In this document: piece after piece, positions 1-5,081 of the stretch
Layout: the number at the start of each line of letters is the position of its first letter
Numbering within the stretch: position 1 is the first letter of the stretch
From: Candidatus Sumerlaeota bacterium
GTDB taxonomy: Bacteria > Sumerlaeota > Sumerlaeia > MWCT01
NCBI GenBank assembly: GCA_026398545.1
Contig: JAPLSR010000075.1
Coordinates: forward strand, 1-11,348
Length of the DNA: 11,348 bases
Direction: 5' to 3'
Made by a program: the position numbers and the translations under genes
The notes under the pieces: model-generated
The model's input: the letters and a program-made list of their open reading frames with translations, nothing else
Databases searched by the model: none
Told to the model about the DNA's origin: nothing

Positions 1-492
1 CATCCCCCCGCTCATCTCATGAGGGTATTGACGGGCGCGGCGGGCGGCATCGGGGATGCGAACCCCTTCCAGAAGGGAAACCGCCCCCTCCCATGCCTCC
101 CCACTTGAAAGCCCCCTGTGAAGCCGCAATGTCTCAGCCACCTGCTCGCCAATGGTGAAGACCGGATTCAAGGAGGTCATCGGTTCCTGGAAAATCATGG
201 AAATTTTGTTGCCACGGACCCGCCGCATCTCTTTCTCCGAGGCGGTAATGAGGTCTTTACCCTTGAAAAGGATTGCGCCGGAGACAATCTTCCCCGCAGG
301 ACGCGGCACTAAGCGCAAGATGGAAAGGGCTGTCACACTCTTCCCGCTACCGGACTCCCCCACTAATCCAAGAGTGCCTTTACAGGGAATGGTAAGTGAG
401 ACCCCATCCACAGCGCGCACCACACCCGCACCCGTGAAAAAAAAGGTCCGGAGGTCATTTATCTCAAGCACGTTATGACTGGAATTTTGCAT
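1..492 (-). CDS. Oligopeptide/dipeptide ABC transporter ATP-binding protein (DppD/OppD type), 5' part only
   Basis: This encodes the cytoplasmic ATPase of a peptide/nickel-type ABC importer, which would power uptake through two permeases not present in the window. The 164 visible residues show Walker A GESGSGKS (45-52), the Q-loop FQEPMTSLNP with Gln102, which is highly typical of DppD/OppD proteins, and the start of the signature SGGM (161-164), where the window ends. Family members are about 320-340 residues, so roughly half is missing, including Walker B. ATG at 492 is the only usual start available, because an in-frame TAA lies at 508-510. There is no convincing Shine-Dalgarno sequence before it, and the leader is made of a degenerate GCGAAT-type repeat. 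The gene follows the methyltransferase in the same direction with its own possible promoter. The family is clear. The substrate (peptides, nickel or other) cannot be told from this part. Confidence 0.93.
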   Translation of the reverse strand, partial: MQNSSHNVLEINDLRTFFFTGAGVVRAVDGVSLTIPCKGTLGLVGESGSGKSVTALSILRLVPRPAGKIVSGAILFKGKDLITASEKEMRRVRGNKISMIFQEPMTSLNPVFTIGEQVAETLRLHRGLSSGEAWEGAVSLLEGVRIPDAARRARQYPHEMSGGM

Positions 493-495
493 GGT

Positions 496-528
496 GCGAA
501 TGGCGAATTAAGAATAGCGAATTACGAA
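496..528. repeat. Degenerate GCGAAT(TA) short repeat in ABC gene leader
   Basis: Three near-copies of GCGAAT lie within 33 bases (496-501, 503-508, 517-522), the last two extended to GCGAATTA. They fill the region where the ABC ATPase gene would be expected to carry its ribosome binding site. The bases are seen directly. That this is a dispersed intergenic repeat is inference. Confidence 0.5.
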
Positions 529-548
529 AAATTCTCAAAAAGTAATAA

Positions 549-577
549 AACATATCTTTAAATGAATACTGCATCAA
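549..577 (-). promoter_or_regulatory. Possible sigma-70-type promoter for the ABC ATPase gene
   Basis: On the minus strand TTGATG (572-577) and TATGTT (549-554) are separated by exactly 17 bases. The -35 box overlaps the stop codon of the upstream methyltransferase gene. Transcription would start near 542 and leave a leader of about 50 bases. The call rests on consensus match and position only. Confidence 0.4.
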
Positions 578-1320
578 ACATTTTTTCTCAGTAGAATGGC
601 GTAATAATGCGGACGACGGAAGGTGAGATTGAACAATCTATCAAGAAACCTCCAGATGCCGTATGGGAAATGGCGGAGCCGGTAAGGGAGATTCAGGAGG
701 TTCATCGCCTTACTGTGGAAAAACATCTCCTTTTCTACCGCCACCGGCAGCCCCGCAAGGAGGAAGCGGATGGCTTGCTCGTCAAATGAATGCAGGTGGG
801 CATTGGCGGGGGTCAGGCAATTGCAATGGATGCAGAGATGCTGGATAATCTTTTCCCTGTACGGCACACTGATGACGATGACTCCCGCCGGTTTCAGGAC
901 GCGCACCGCCTCTGCAATAGCATCCGCCGGCTTGCCAAGATGCTCCAGGACTTCAGAAAAGATAATAACATCAAGCGAGGCGTTACGGAAGGGGATGGCA
1001 TAGGCATCGCCTGCGACAAGGCGGCAGCCCTTAGCCGTATCCTCAACAAGGCGTTCTTTGATTTTCCGCAGGTTCAGGAGGGCGAGGTCAAGACCGATGG
1101 GGCAGGCTCCCGCCCGCGAAAATTCCACCAACTGCCTCCCCCCGCCTGAGCCAATGTCTAAAATCAATGAACCGGTGTGGAGATATTTTTTTTTAAGGAC
1201 ATGCCGTATGAACTCCGCCCTCCGCCGCTCAATCTGACCGGCATGTGTATCCCGGGCAGGCTGATAGTCATAAGTCTCGGCGTCACGGCGATAATGCTCA
1301 ATATAATCCTTATAATCCAC
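574..1320 (-). CDS. Class I SAM-dependent methyltransferase (Methyltransf_11-like)
   Basis: This is a 248-residue cytosolic methyltransferase of unknown substrate. Motif I is LILDIGSGGG (52-61), followed by the acidic GLDLA (76-80) at the end of strand 2, GDAYAIPF (104-111), and the post-II region with SEVLEHLGKPADAI (122-135). A Cys-rich segment follows, CIHCNC at 163-168, then HLHSFD at 175-180. The pattern resembles a small metal-binding insertion seen in some relatives, but this role is inferred. The start is GTG at 1320, two codons after an in-frame TGA (1324-1326). Its ribosome binding site is weak (GGAT about ten bases upstream). It is preceded by a 469-base gene-poor stretch and followed by the ABC ATPase gene. 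Possible substrates include sugars, lipids or small metabolites, and nothing here decides between them. Confidence 0.85.
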   Translation of the reverse strand: MDYKDYIEHYRRDAETYDYQPARDTHAGQIERRRAEFIRHVLKKKYLHTGSLILDIGSGGGRQLVEFSRAGACPIGLDLALLNLRKIKERLVEDTAKGCRLVAGDAYAIPFRNASLDVIIFSEVLEHLGKPADAIAEAVRVLKPAGVIVISVPYREKIIQHLCIHCNCLTPANAHLHSFDEQAIRFLLAGLPVAVEKEMFFHSKAMNLLNLPYRLRHFPYGIWRFLDRLFNLTFRRPHYYAILLRKNV

Positions 1321-1387
1321 TTTTCAAATCCGGAACAGGTGTCCAAATAAATCTCGGTGAACTTTGTGGCATGAAGCCGGGAGGGGG

Positions 1388-1633
1388 TCAAGTTGAATCA
1401 CATTTTTCCTCGCTATTCTGTCGCCGACGCTGCCTACTCCGCCGAAGCGGCTGCGAAGGCTGGGCCATAGCTTTGGCGACGGAGCGCGGCGGGGAACCGG
1501 GGAGCGGCTCGGAGGAGACGTCAAAAAGCAGCCGGTCTTCTTCAGGTGATATTTCACAGGACGTGGCGGGAAGTCTGCGGCATGGAAATTCCCCTTTCAG
1601 CCGGAGTTTTGTCTTTGAGAGGGCGTTTTTCAT
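1388..1633 (-). pseudogene. Doubtful small ORF, possible gene remnant ending in a repeat
   Basis: An 81-codon frame starts at ATG 1633. The first 45 or so residues are mixed and contain a plausible acidic patch (SPEEDRLLFDV). The rest, from about residue 49, comes from the 67-base repeat and has low complexity (Arg, Ser, Gln). There is no Shine-Dalgarno sequence, and I recognise no family. It is listed only because it is the best candidate in this stretch for a decayed or repeat-interrupted gene. Confidence 0.15.
1420..1486 (-). repeat. 67-base palindromic repeat, copy 1
   Basis: Read on the minus strand, this copy matches the plus-strand copy at 2690-2756 in 65 of 67 positions, so the two are inverted relative to each other. 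The ends are inverted (GTCGCC and GGCGAC), and inside lies a perfect small hairpin CCGC-TTCG-GCGG. No transposase is present, so if it is mobile it is a non-autonomous MITE- or REP-like element. Confidence 0.9.
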
Positions 1634-1692
1634 AATGGAGAATGTGCCAATTTCAGAGAATTACTTAGAGTCACTAACAAAATGAAAATCAT

Positions 1693-1767
1693 TTCACCAC
1701 AGAGGACACGGAGAATTCTTTAATATTTCAAGAAGAAACTCTGTGCTCTCAGTGACTCTGTGGTGAA
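1693..1767. repeat. CACCACAGAG-type long palindrome
   Basis: The arms TTCACCACAGAG (1693-1704) and CTCTGTGGTGAA (1756-1767) are perfect 12-base inverted repeats around a 51-base centre. The centre continues as an imperfect match (GACACGGAGA against the complement of TCTGTGCTCTCAGTGA). It sits 23 bases beyond the stop of the ExeA-like gene and could form a 3' hairpin in that mRNA. No T-tract follows, so it is not called a terminator. Confidence 0.8.
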
Positions 1768-1789
1768 TCTGTATATTTAATTCTTTTCT

Positions 1790-2677
1790 CTAATATCCCT
1801 TACGGATGACATCATTCAGGAGCTCAGACGTAATAGAGGCGATTCGTTTCTGTGCTGCCCAGGCAAGGGTGTTATGACAGAGACGGTTGACCTCCCGCGG
1901 GACGCCTCCTGTATGCTCATGAATCCTCGCAAAGGTCTCTTTAGTGAAGAGGTCGCCCCGCCCGCCCGCCATAAGGCATCGGAACTTCACATATTGCTCA
2001 ACCTCGGAGGCGAAAAGCGGGCGCAGATTCGCGCGGATGAATGTCCTTGAGAGTATTGCCTTGAATCTGGGGTCGCCAAGCTTTTCAAGAATGGACTCCT
2101 CTCCAAAAAGGAGAATCGTCACCAGCTTCACCCGCGCAGTCTCGATATTGCTCAGGGTTCGCAGTAGATGAAGCGTGTCTCCGCTGAGGAAATGCACCTC
2201 GTCAATCAGGATGACCGGTTTAACCCCATCTTTACGGAGTTGATAAATCCTTTCCTGCACGGCATTCATGAGGGCATGAATTGTGAGGCGCGGGGAGAGG
2301 TCTCCAATCTCCAGTTCCTGAGCCAGTTCCCGAAGCAGTGCGCTACGCGAGAAACGCGGGTAGGCAAGGATGAGTGCGGGACAGTATCTTGATTTGTCCA
2401 GTTCCTGAAGGAGAATCTGGGTGAGAAGCGTTTTGCCGGTGCCGCTCTGTGCGGAGATGAGTCCAAGCGCAATATTATCCTCTATGCACTTTTTCATCTT
2501 GAGATAGGCATCCTCGTGAGCCTCTGTGCGGAAGAAGAACTCCGGATTGACATTATCCAGAAAGGGATTCTCCCGCAGATGGAAAAAGGCGACAGGGTCG
2601 GAGGATTCCGGCGTGAACTCCGCCTGCGTTGGTCCTGCTTCCGGTCTGTCAACCAGTTCAATGACATTCACTTCCAT
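1790..2677 (-). CDS. Stand-alone ExeA/GspA-type AAA ATPase
   Basis: This is a 295-residue P-loop ATPase of the ExeA/GspA group, which also includes the ATPase of PEP-CTERM/exopolysaccharide loci. The opening segment FHLRENPFLDNVNPEFFF (32-49) is typical of the group. Walker A is AQSGTGKT (76-83), Walker B VILIDE (155-160), a sensor strand LVTILLFGE (185-193), a likely arginine finger in LSRTF (209-213), and the C-terminal GGVPREVNRLC (257-267). The protein stops after the AAA module. It lacks the C-terminal membrane and peptidoglycan-binding regions of full-length ExeA and has no visible membrane segment. The ATG at 2677 has a good ribosome binding site (GAGGAGA, 2684-2690) that directly abuts repeat copy 2. 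It lies 119 bases after the MerR-MinD gene on the same strand and is probably cotranscribed with it. Its exact role (envelope machinery, regulation or other) is unknown. Confidence 0.88.
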   Translation of the reverse strand: MEVNVIELVDRPEAGPTQAEFTPESSDPVAFFHLRENPFLDNVNPEFFFRTEAHEDAYLKMKKCIEDNIALGLISAQSGTGKTLLTQILLQELDKSRYCPALILAYPRFSRSALLRELAQELEIGDLSPRLTIHALMNAVQERIYQLRKDGVKPVILIDEVHFLSGDTLHLLRTLSNIETARVKLVTILLFGEESILEKLGDPRFKAILSRTFIRANLRPLFASEVEQYVKFRCLMAGGRGDLFTKETFARIHEHTGGVPREVNRLCHNTLAWAAQKRIASITSELLNDVIRKGY

Positions 2678-2689
2678 TGTTTTTCTCCT

Positions 2690-2756
2690 CGCTCCGTCGC
2701 CAAAGCTGTAGCCCAGCCTTCGCAGCCGCTTCGGCGGAGTAGGCAGCGTCGGCGAC
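2690..2756 (+). repeat. 67-base palindromic repeat, copy 2, in the leader of the ATPase gene
   Basis: The copy fills most of the 119 bases between the MerR-MinD gene and the ExeA-like gene. In the minus-strand transcript its terminal GTCGCC and GGCGAC can pair, with an inner CCGC/GCGG hairpin. The paired region ends about six bases before the ribosome binding site of the ATPase gene. The two differences from copy 1 are adjacent purine changes at 2708 and 2710. Confidence 0.9.
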
Positions 2757-2796
2757 TATGTCATCTCCATAGATGACTGAACATTCTGACAACCCC

Positions 2797-3894
2797 TCAC
2801 ACCCCTGCCCCTGCCATTGTCCTCCTCACCGCGCCCATCAGGTCCTGGAAGGATGACTCCTTGCGCATATTAATAAACACTTTATCATTCAGGATGGTTT
2901 CGGTGATTCTCTTGATGGAGAGCGCGGCAGAGGAATCGGGGAAGGAGAGCAGGAGCGGCTTGCGCAACTGGTTTGCCGCCCTGACATATTCATCTGACTC
3001 AATATATCCCAGGTCGCCGAGGGAATAATCCAGATATTTTTCCGTTGTTGTATTGATACGGTTAAAGACGTTCTTGCTATGATACATATTCCCGACCTCG
3101 TTTGTGACGAGACCTATTTTGGCATTAGGCTCCATGCTGAGGAGGATTTTAATGATGGAATAGGCATCCGCCGCGGCTACCACATTTGGCGTGGTGATGA
3201 CGATGATTTCATCCGCGAAGGAGGCGAACCGGAGGACGTTTTCCGAAATTCCGGCGCCCGTGTCCACAAGGAGATATTCAACGGTGCGCTCCAGCTTGTC
3301 CAGCTGCCGAAGCAGGGTGCGGCGCTCCTCCTCCCGCAGATTTGCCAGCTCGCGGATACCCTGTCCGCCGGAGAGAATCTGGATGCCCAGCGGTCCTGTG
3401 GCGATGACATCCTCTAAGGCAAAACCGTCCTGGATTAAATGGGAAAGGTTGAACTGTGGTTTGACGCCCATGAGGATATGGACATTGGCGAGTCCGAGGT
3501 CGGCGTCAAAGATTGCCACCTTTTTTCTCTTGCGGGCAAGTGCGACGGCGAGGTTCACCACCAGCGTGGTTTTTCCAACGCCCCCCTTCCCGCTGGTGAC
3601 GGCGATGACGCGGGCATAGCTTTCGGGGCGCGCCGGCGCGCTTTTTTCACCGCCCTTTTTAAGAAGGCTTTTCAGCTCACGTTTCACCTCATCCACTGCA
3701 AAACCGCGCTTCTGGATGAGGTCTTTAATGCGAATCAGGATATCAATCTGGTCTTCATTGAATTCATTGTGGTCGGGTTCAAGGCGGGTGAATGAGAGAA
3801 ATTCGCGGAAGGTTGTTTCGTAAAAACGGACTTCACTTTCTTCAAGCCCTGTCTTCTCCACAACCTGCTTGACAGAAAACCTGCGGACAACCAC
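2797..3894 (-). CDS. MinD/FlhG-type ATPase with N-terminal MerR-like DNA-binding domain
   Basis: Numbering is from GTG 3903. Residues 8-29 (RFSVKQVVEKTGLEESEVRF, then YE) match the first helix-turn-helix of MerR-type regulators. A helical part with DQIDILIRIKDLIQKRGF (51-68), also MerR-like, follows. A basic linker leads into a MinD/ParA-superfamily ATPase: deviant Walker A SGKGGVGKTT (104-113), DADLGLANVH (133-142), LLVDTGAGIS (211-220), and ITTPN (236-240) followed by Ala-rich VVAAADAY. The LGLAN and DTGAGIS motifs are closest to FlhG/YlxH (FleN) proteins. The preferred start is GTG at 3894 (365 residues), eight bases after a strong GAGGAGG. The earlier GTG at 3903 overlaps that site. No flagellar genes are visible nearby. 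The likely partner is the ExeA-like ATPase just downstream. Domain assignments are strong, and the cellular role is inferred at best. Confidence 0.9.
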   Translation of the reverse strand: MVVRRFSVKQVVEKTGLEESEVRFYETTFREFLSFTRLEPDHNEFNEDQIDILIRIKDLIQKRGFAVDEVKRELKSLLKKGGEKSAPARPESYARVIAVTSGKGGVGKTTLVVNLAVALARKRKKVAIFDADLGLANVHILMGVKPQFNLSHLIQDGFALEDVIATGPLGIQILSGGQGIRELANLREEERRTLLRQLDKLERTVEYLLVDTGAGISENVLRFASFADEIIVITTPNVVAAADAYSIIKILLSMEPNAKIGLVTNEVGNMYHSKNVFNRINTTTEKYLDYSLGDLGYIESDEYVRAANQLRKPLLLSFPDSSAALSIKRITETILNDKVFINMRKESSFQDLMGAVRRTMAGAGV

Positions 3895-3902
3895 GGCAAC
3901 CA

Positions 3903-3909
3903 CCTCCTC
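3903..3909 (-). promoter_or_regulatory. Strong ribosome binding site deciding the MerR-MinD start
   Basis: GAGGAGG on the minus strand lies eight bases before GTG 3894, an ideal distance. It overlaps the alternative GTG at 3903. This favours the shorter 365-residue protein. Confidence 0.7.
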
Positions 3910-3985
3910 GAGAGCGGTAAGAGCGTTACAACAGGAACGGACAACGGGAAAGCTTGCAGGGTCTTTTATTTAATTTTCGGCAATA

Positions 3986-4013
3986 AATATTCTTACATGC
4001 CGATTCATGTCAA
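3986..4013 (-). promoter_or_regulatory. Probable promoter of the MerR-MinD / ATPase pair
   Basis: On the minus strand a perfect TTGACA (4008-4013) is followed after 16 bases by AATATT (3986-3991). TATTTA is an alternative at 18 bases. The surroundings are AT-rich, unlike the coding regions. The leader to the GTG start would be about 85 bases, long enough for an operator bound by the protein's own MerR-like domain, but I see no clear dyad there. Confidence 0.5.
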
Positions 4014-4047
4014 TAACAAAAATATATCTCATTGCGGGAAATAATTT

Positions 4048-4153
4048 ACCACCAGGGCACGAAGGGCGTTTCCTTTTAATCTTTGTGTTCGCGCTCCATC
4101 GCCAGAGCTATATAGCGTCGGCGACCTGAGGTGGATTGAGGTTTTGTGGTAAA
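4048..4153. repeat. Degenerate palindrome (TTACCAC...GTGGTAA) interrupted by repeat copy 3
   Basis: TTACCAC (4048-4054) and GTGGTAA (4147-4153) are inverted. The left side continues as CAGGGCACGAAGG and a centre contains CTTTGTGTTC. This layout resembles the CACCACAGAG-type palindrome at 1693-1767. The 34-base short copy of the other repeat lies inside it. The match is loose apart from the outer seven bases. Confidence 0.45.
4092..4125 (+). repeat. Internally deleted 34-base copy of the 67-base repeat (copy 3)
   Basis: The left 20 bases align to the left end of copy 2 (CGCTCCRTCGCC, then AGAGCTAT for AAAGCTRT). The right 12 bases AGCGTCGGCGAC are identical to its right end. About 35 central bases, including the TTCG hairpin, are missing. 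Both termini are kept, as expected for a deletion derivative. Confidence 0.75.
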
Positions 4154-4194
4154 AAAAATCCCGCAAACCCCATTAAAGAAAGAATTTGCGGGAT
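4151..4194 (-). terminator. Intrinsic terminator of the tRNA-Leu gene
   Basis: On the minus strand ATCCCGCAAA and TTTGCGGGAT form a perfect ten-base-pair stem (4185-4194 with 4158-4167) around a 17-base loop, followed by a run of seven or eight T. It begins 7 bases after the encoded CCA of the tRNA. Confidence 0.92.
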
Positions 4195-4201
4195 ATATAA
4201 A

Positions 4202-4288
4202 TGGTGCCGAAGCCGGGACTTGAACCCGGACAGGGTTTCCCCCACTGGACCCTGAACCCAGCGCGTCTGCCAATTCCGCCACTTCGGC
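4202..4288 (-). tRNA. tRNA-Leu(CAG)
   Basis: The 87-base gene has acceptor stem GCCGAAG/CTTCGGC, discriminator A and an encoded CCA (4202-4204). The D-arm is GCGGAATTGGCAGACGC. The anticodon stem CTGGG/TCCAG surrounds the loop TTCAGGG with anticodon CAG (4252-4254). A long class II variable arm with GGG/CCC stem and a T-arm with GTTCAAGTC follow. It reads CUG codons. No integrase or attachment-site duplication is seen beside it. Confidence 0.97.
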
Positions 4289-4335
4289 ACGATTTTTTCT
4301 GATTAAAAAAACCGTCTATCAAATAACCAATCTTT

Positions 4336-4365
4336 TGCATACCCCGCCACTTGTAAGCGTATCAA
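4336..4365 (-). promoter_or_regulatory. Possible promoter of tRNA-Leu
   Basis: TTGATA (4360-4365) and TATGCA (4336-4341) are 18 bases apart on the minus strand. The predicted start near 4329 lies about 40 bases before the mature 5' end. The evidence is consensus match only. Confidence 0.35.
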
Positions 4366-4452
4366 GAGTTTTTTCACTTTTTCATTGCCCCCAACCCTTT
4401 GAAGACATTATGTAATAACTGCGTGTTTTATGCAATGTGAAAGGATAACCCA

Positions 4453-5037
4453 ATGCTCCGTTCCTTCATTGCGTTGGAACTGTCGGACGATGTGCGCAAG
4501 AATCTGGAAGGGCTTATCGTGGACCTGAAAAAGGGCGTTCAGTTCACTCCCGCCGCCCCTTCCTGGGCGAGGGCTGAAGGCATCCATCTCACCCTCAAGT
4601 TTCTGGGAAATATTGAGGAGACGATGGTGGAAAGGATTTCGGATGTGTTAAAGCGGGCTGCAATCGGAACGAAGCCGTTTCTCTTGAAGGTGCGCAACCT
4701 GGGTGTCTTTCCGAGCGCCCGACAGCCGCACATCCTCTGGGTAGGCGTTAAAGCTGGTGATGAGGAATCCTGCGCCCTTCAGGCAAAGATTGAAGAGGGG
4801 CTTTTGCCATTGGGATTTGAGAGGGAAATTCGTCCTTTTCACCCGCATCTCACACTGGCAAGGATTAAGAGTCTGCGCGGAACTGCCGCCATGATGAAGA
4901 TTGTGGAGATTCACAAATCCCGTTTTGTGGGTGAGTGCATGATTGACCGTGTCATCCTGTTCAGGAGTGAGCTCCATCCTGATGGGGCGCGGTACACAAA
5001 ACTCTTCGAGGCGCCCTTCGGGAGCGCCGCATCCTGA
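4453..5037 (+). CDS. thpR: RNA 2',3'-cyclic phosphodiesterase (2'-5' RNA ligase family)
   Basis: This soluble 194-residue enzyme of the 2H phosphoesterase superfamily hydrolyses 2',3'-cyclic phosphate ends of RNA to 2'-phosphates. Members also show 2'-5' RNA ligase activity in vitro. Both catalytic HxTx motifs are present, HLTL at 45-48 (followed by KFLGN) and HLTL at 132-135 (followed by ARIK). The length is normal for the family. ATG 4453 follows a good AAAGGA ribosome binding site seven bases upstream. The gene diverges from tRNA-Leu and is 44 bases from waaA, with which it may be cotranscribed. Pairing with waaA gives no functional clue. Confidence 0.94.
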   Translation: MLRSFIALELSDDVRKNLEGLIVDLKKGVQFTPAAPSWARAEGIHLTLKFLGNIEETMVERISDVLKRAAIGTKPFLLKVRNLGVFPSARQPHILWVGVKAGDEESCALQAKIEEGLLPLGFEREIRPFHPHLTLARIKSLRGTAAMMKIVEIHKSRFVGECMIDRVILFRSELHPDGARYTKLFEAPFGSAAS

Positions 5038-5081
5038 AAGGGAACATCAGTAAGCCGGAATCATTCATAGAGGCATTCAAG

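Larger units (their letters stand above)
1321..1789. other. 469-base gene-poor stretch with two palindromic repeats and a doubtful small ORF
   Basis: No convincing gene lies between the methyltransferase and the ExeA-like ATPase gene. The stretch contains one copy of the 67-base repeat (1420-1486) and a CACCACAGAG-type palindrome (1693-1767). A minus-strand reading frame at 1633-1388 could give 81 residues starting MKNALSKTKLRLKGEF. Its second half is a translation of the repeat into an Arg/Ser-rich tail, and it has no ribosome binding site. It may be the remnant of a gene whose 3' end was replaced by the repeat, or chance. Confidence 0.6.

Noticed and set aside
152..478. Plus-strand open frame opposite the ABC ATPase
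   Set aside because: The minus strand encodes unmistakable Walker A, Q-loop and signature motifs. The plus frame is its shadow.
1318..1557. Readthrough of TGA (1324-1326) to join the upstream frame to the methyltransferase
   Set aside because: TGA ends other genes here (thpR and the MerR-MinD gene), the upstream frame is partly repeat, and a GTG start is available two codons after the TGA.
1245..1685. Plus-strand open frame of 146 codons over the methyltransferase start and repeat copy 1
   Set aside because: It has no ribosome binding site, overlaps a real gene antisense, and much of it is translated repeat with low complexity.
1420..2756. Repeats as part of a CRISPR array or an insertion sequence
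   Set aside because: The copies are inverted and over a kilobase apart with no spacers, and there is no transposase gene between or beside them.
4202..4288. tRNA-Leu as an integration site for a genomic island
   Set aside because: No integrase gene and no direct repeat of the tRNA 3' end were seen in the window.
4076..4290. Short open frames across the tRNA-Leu gene
   Set aside because: The sequence folds into a complete tRNA with encoded CCA. Open frames there are chance.
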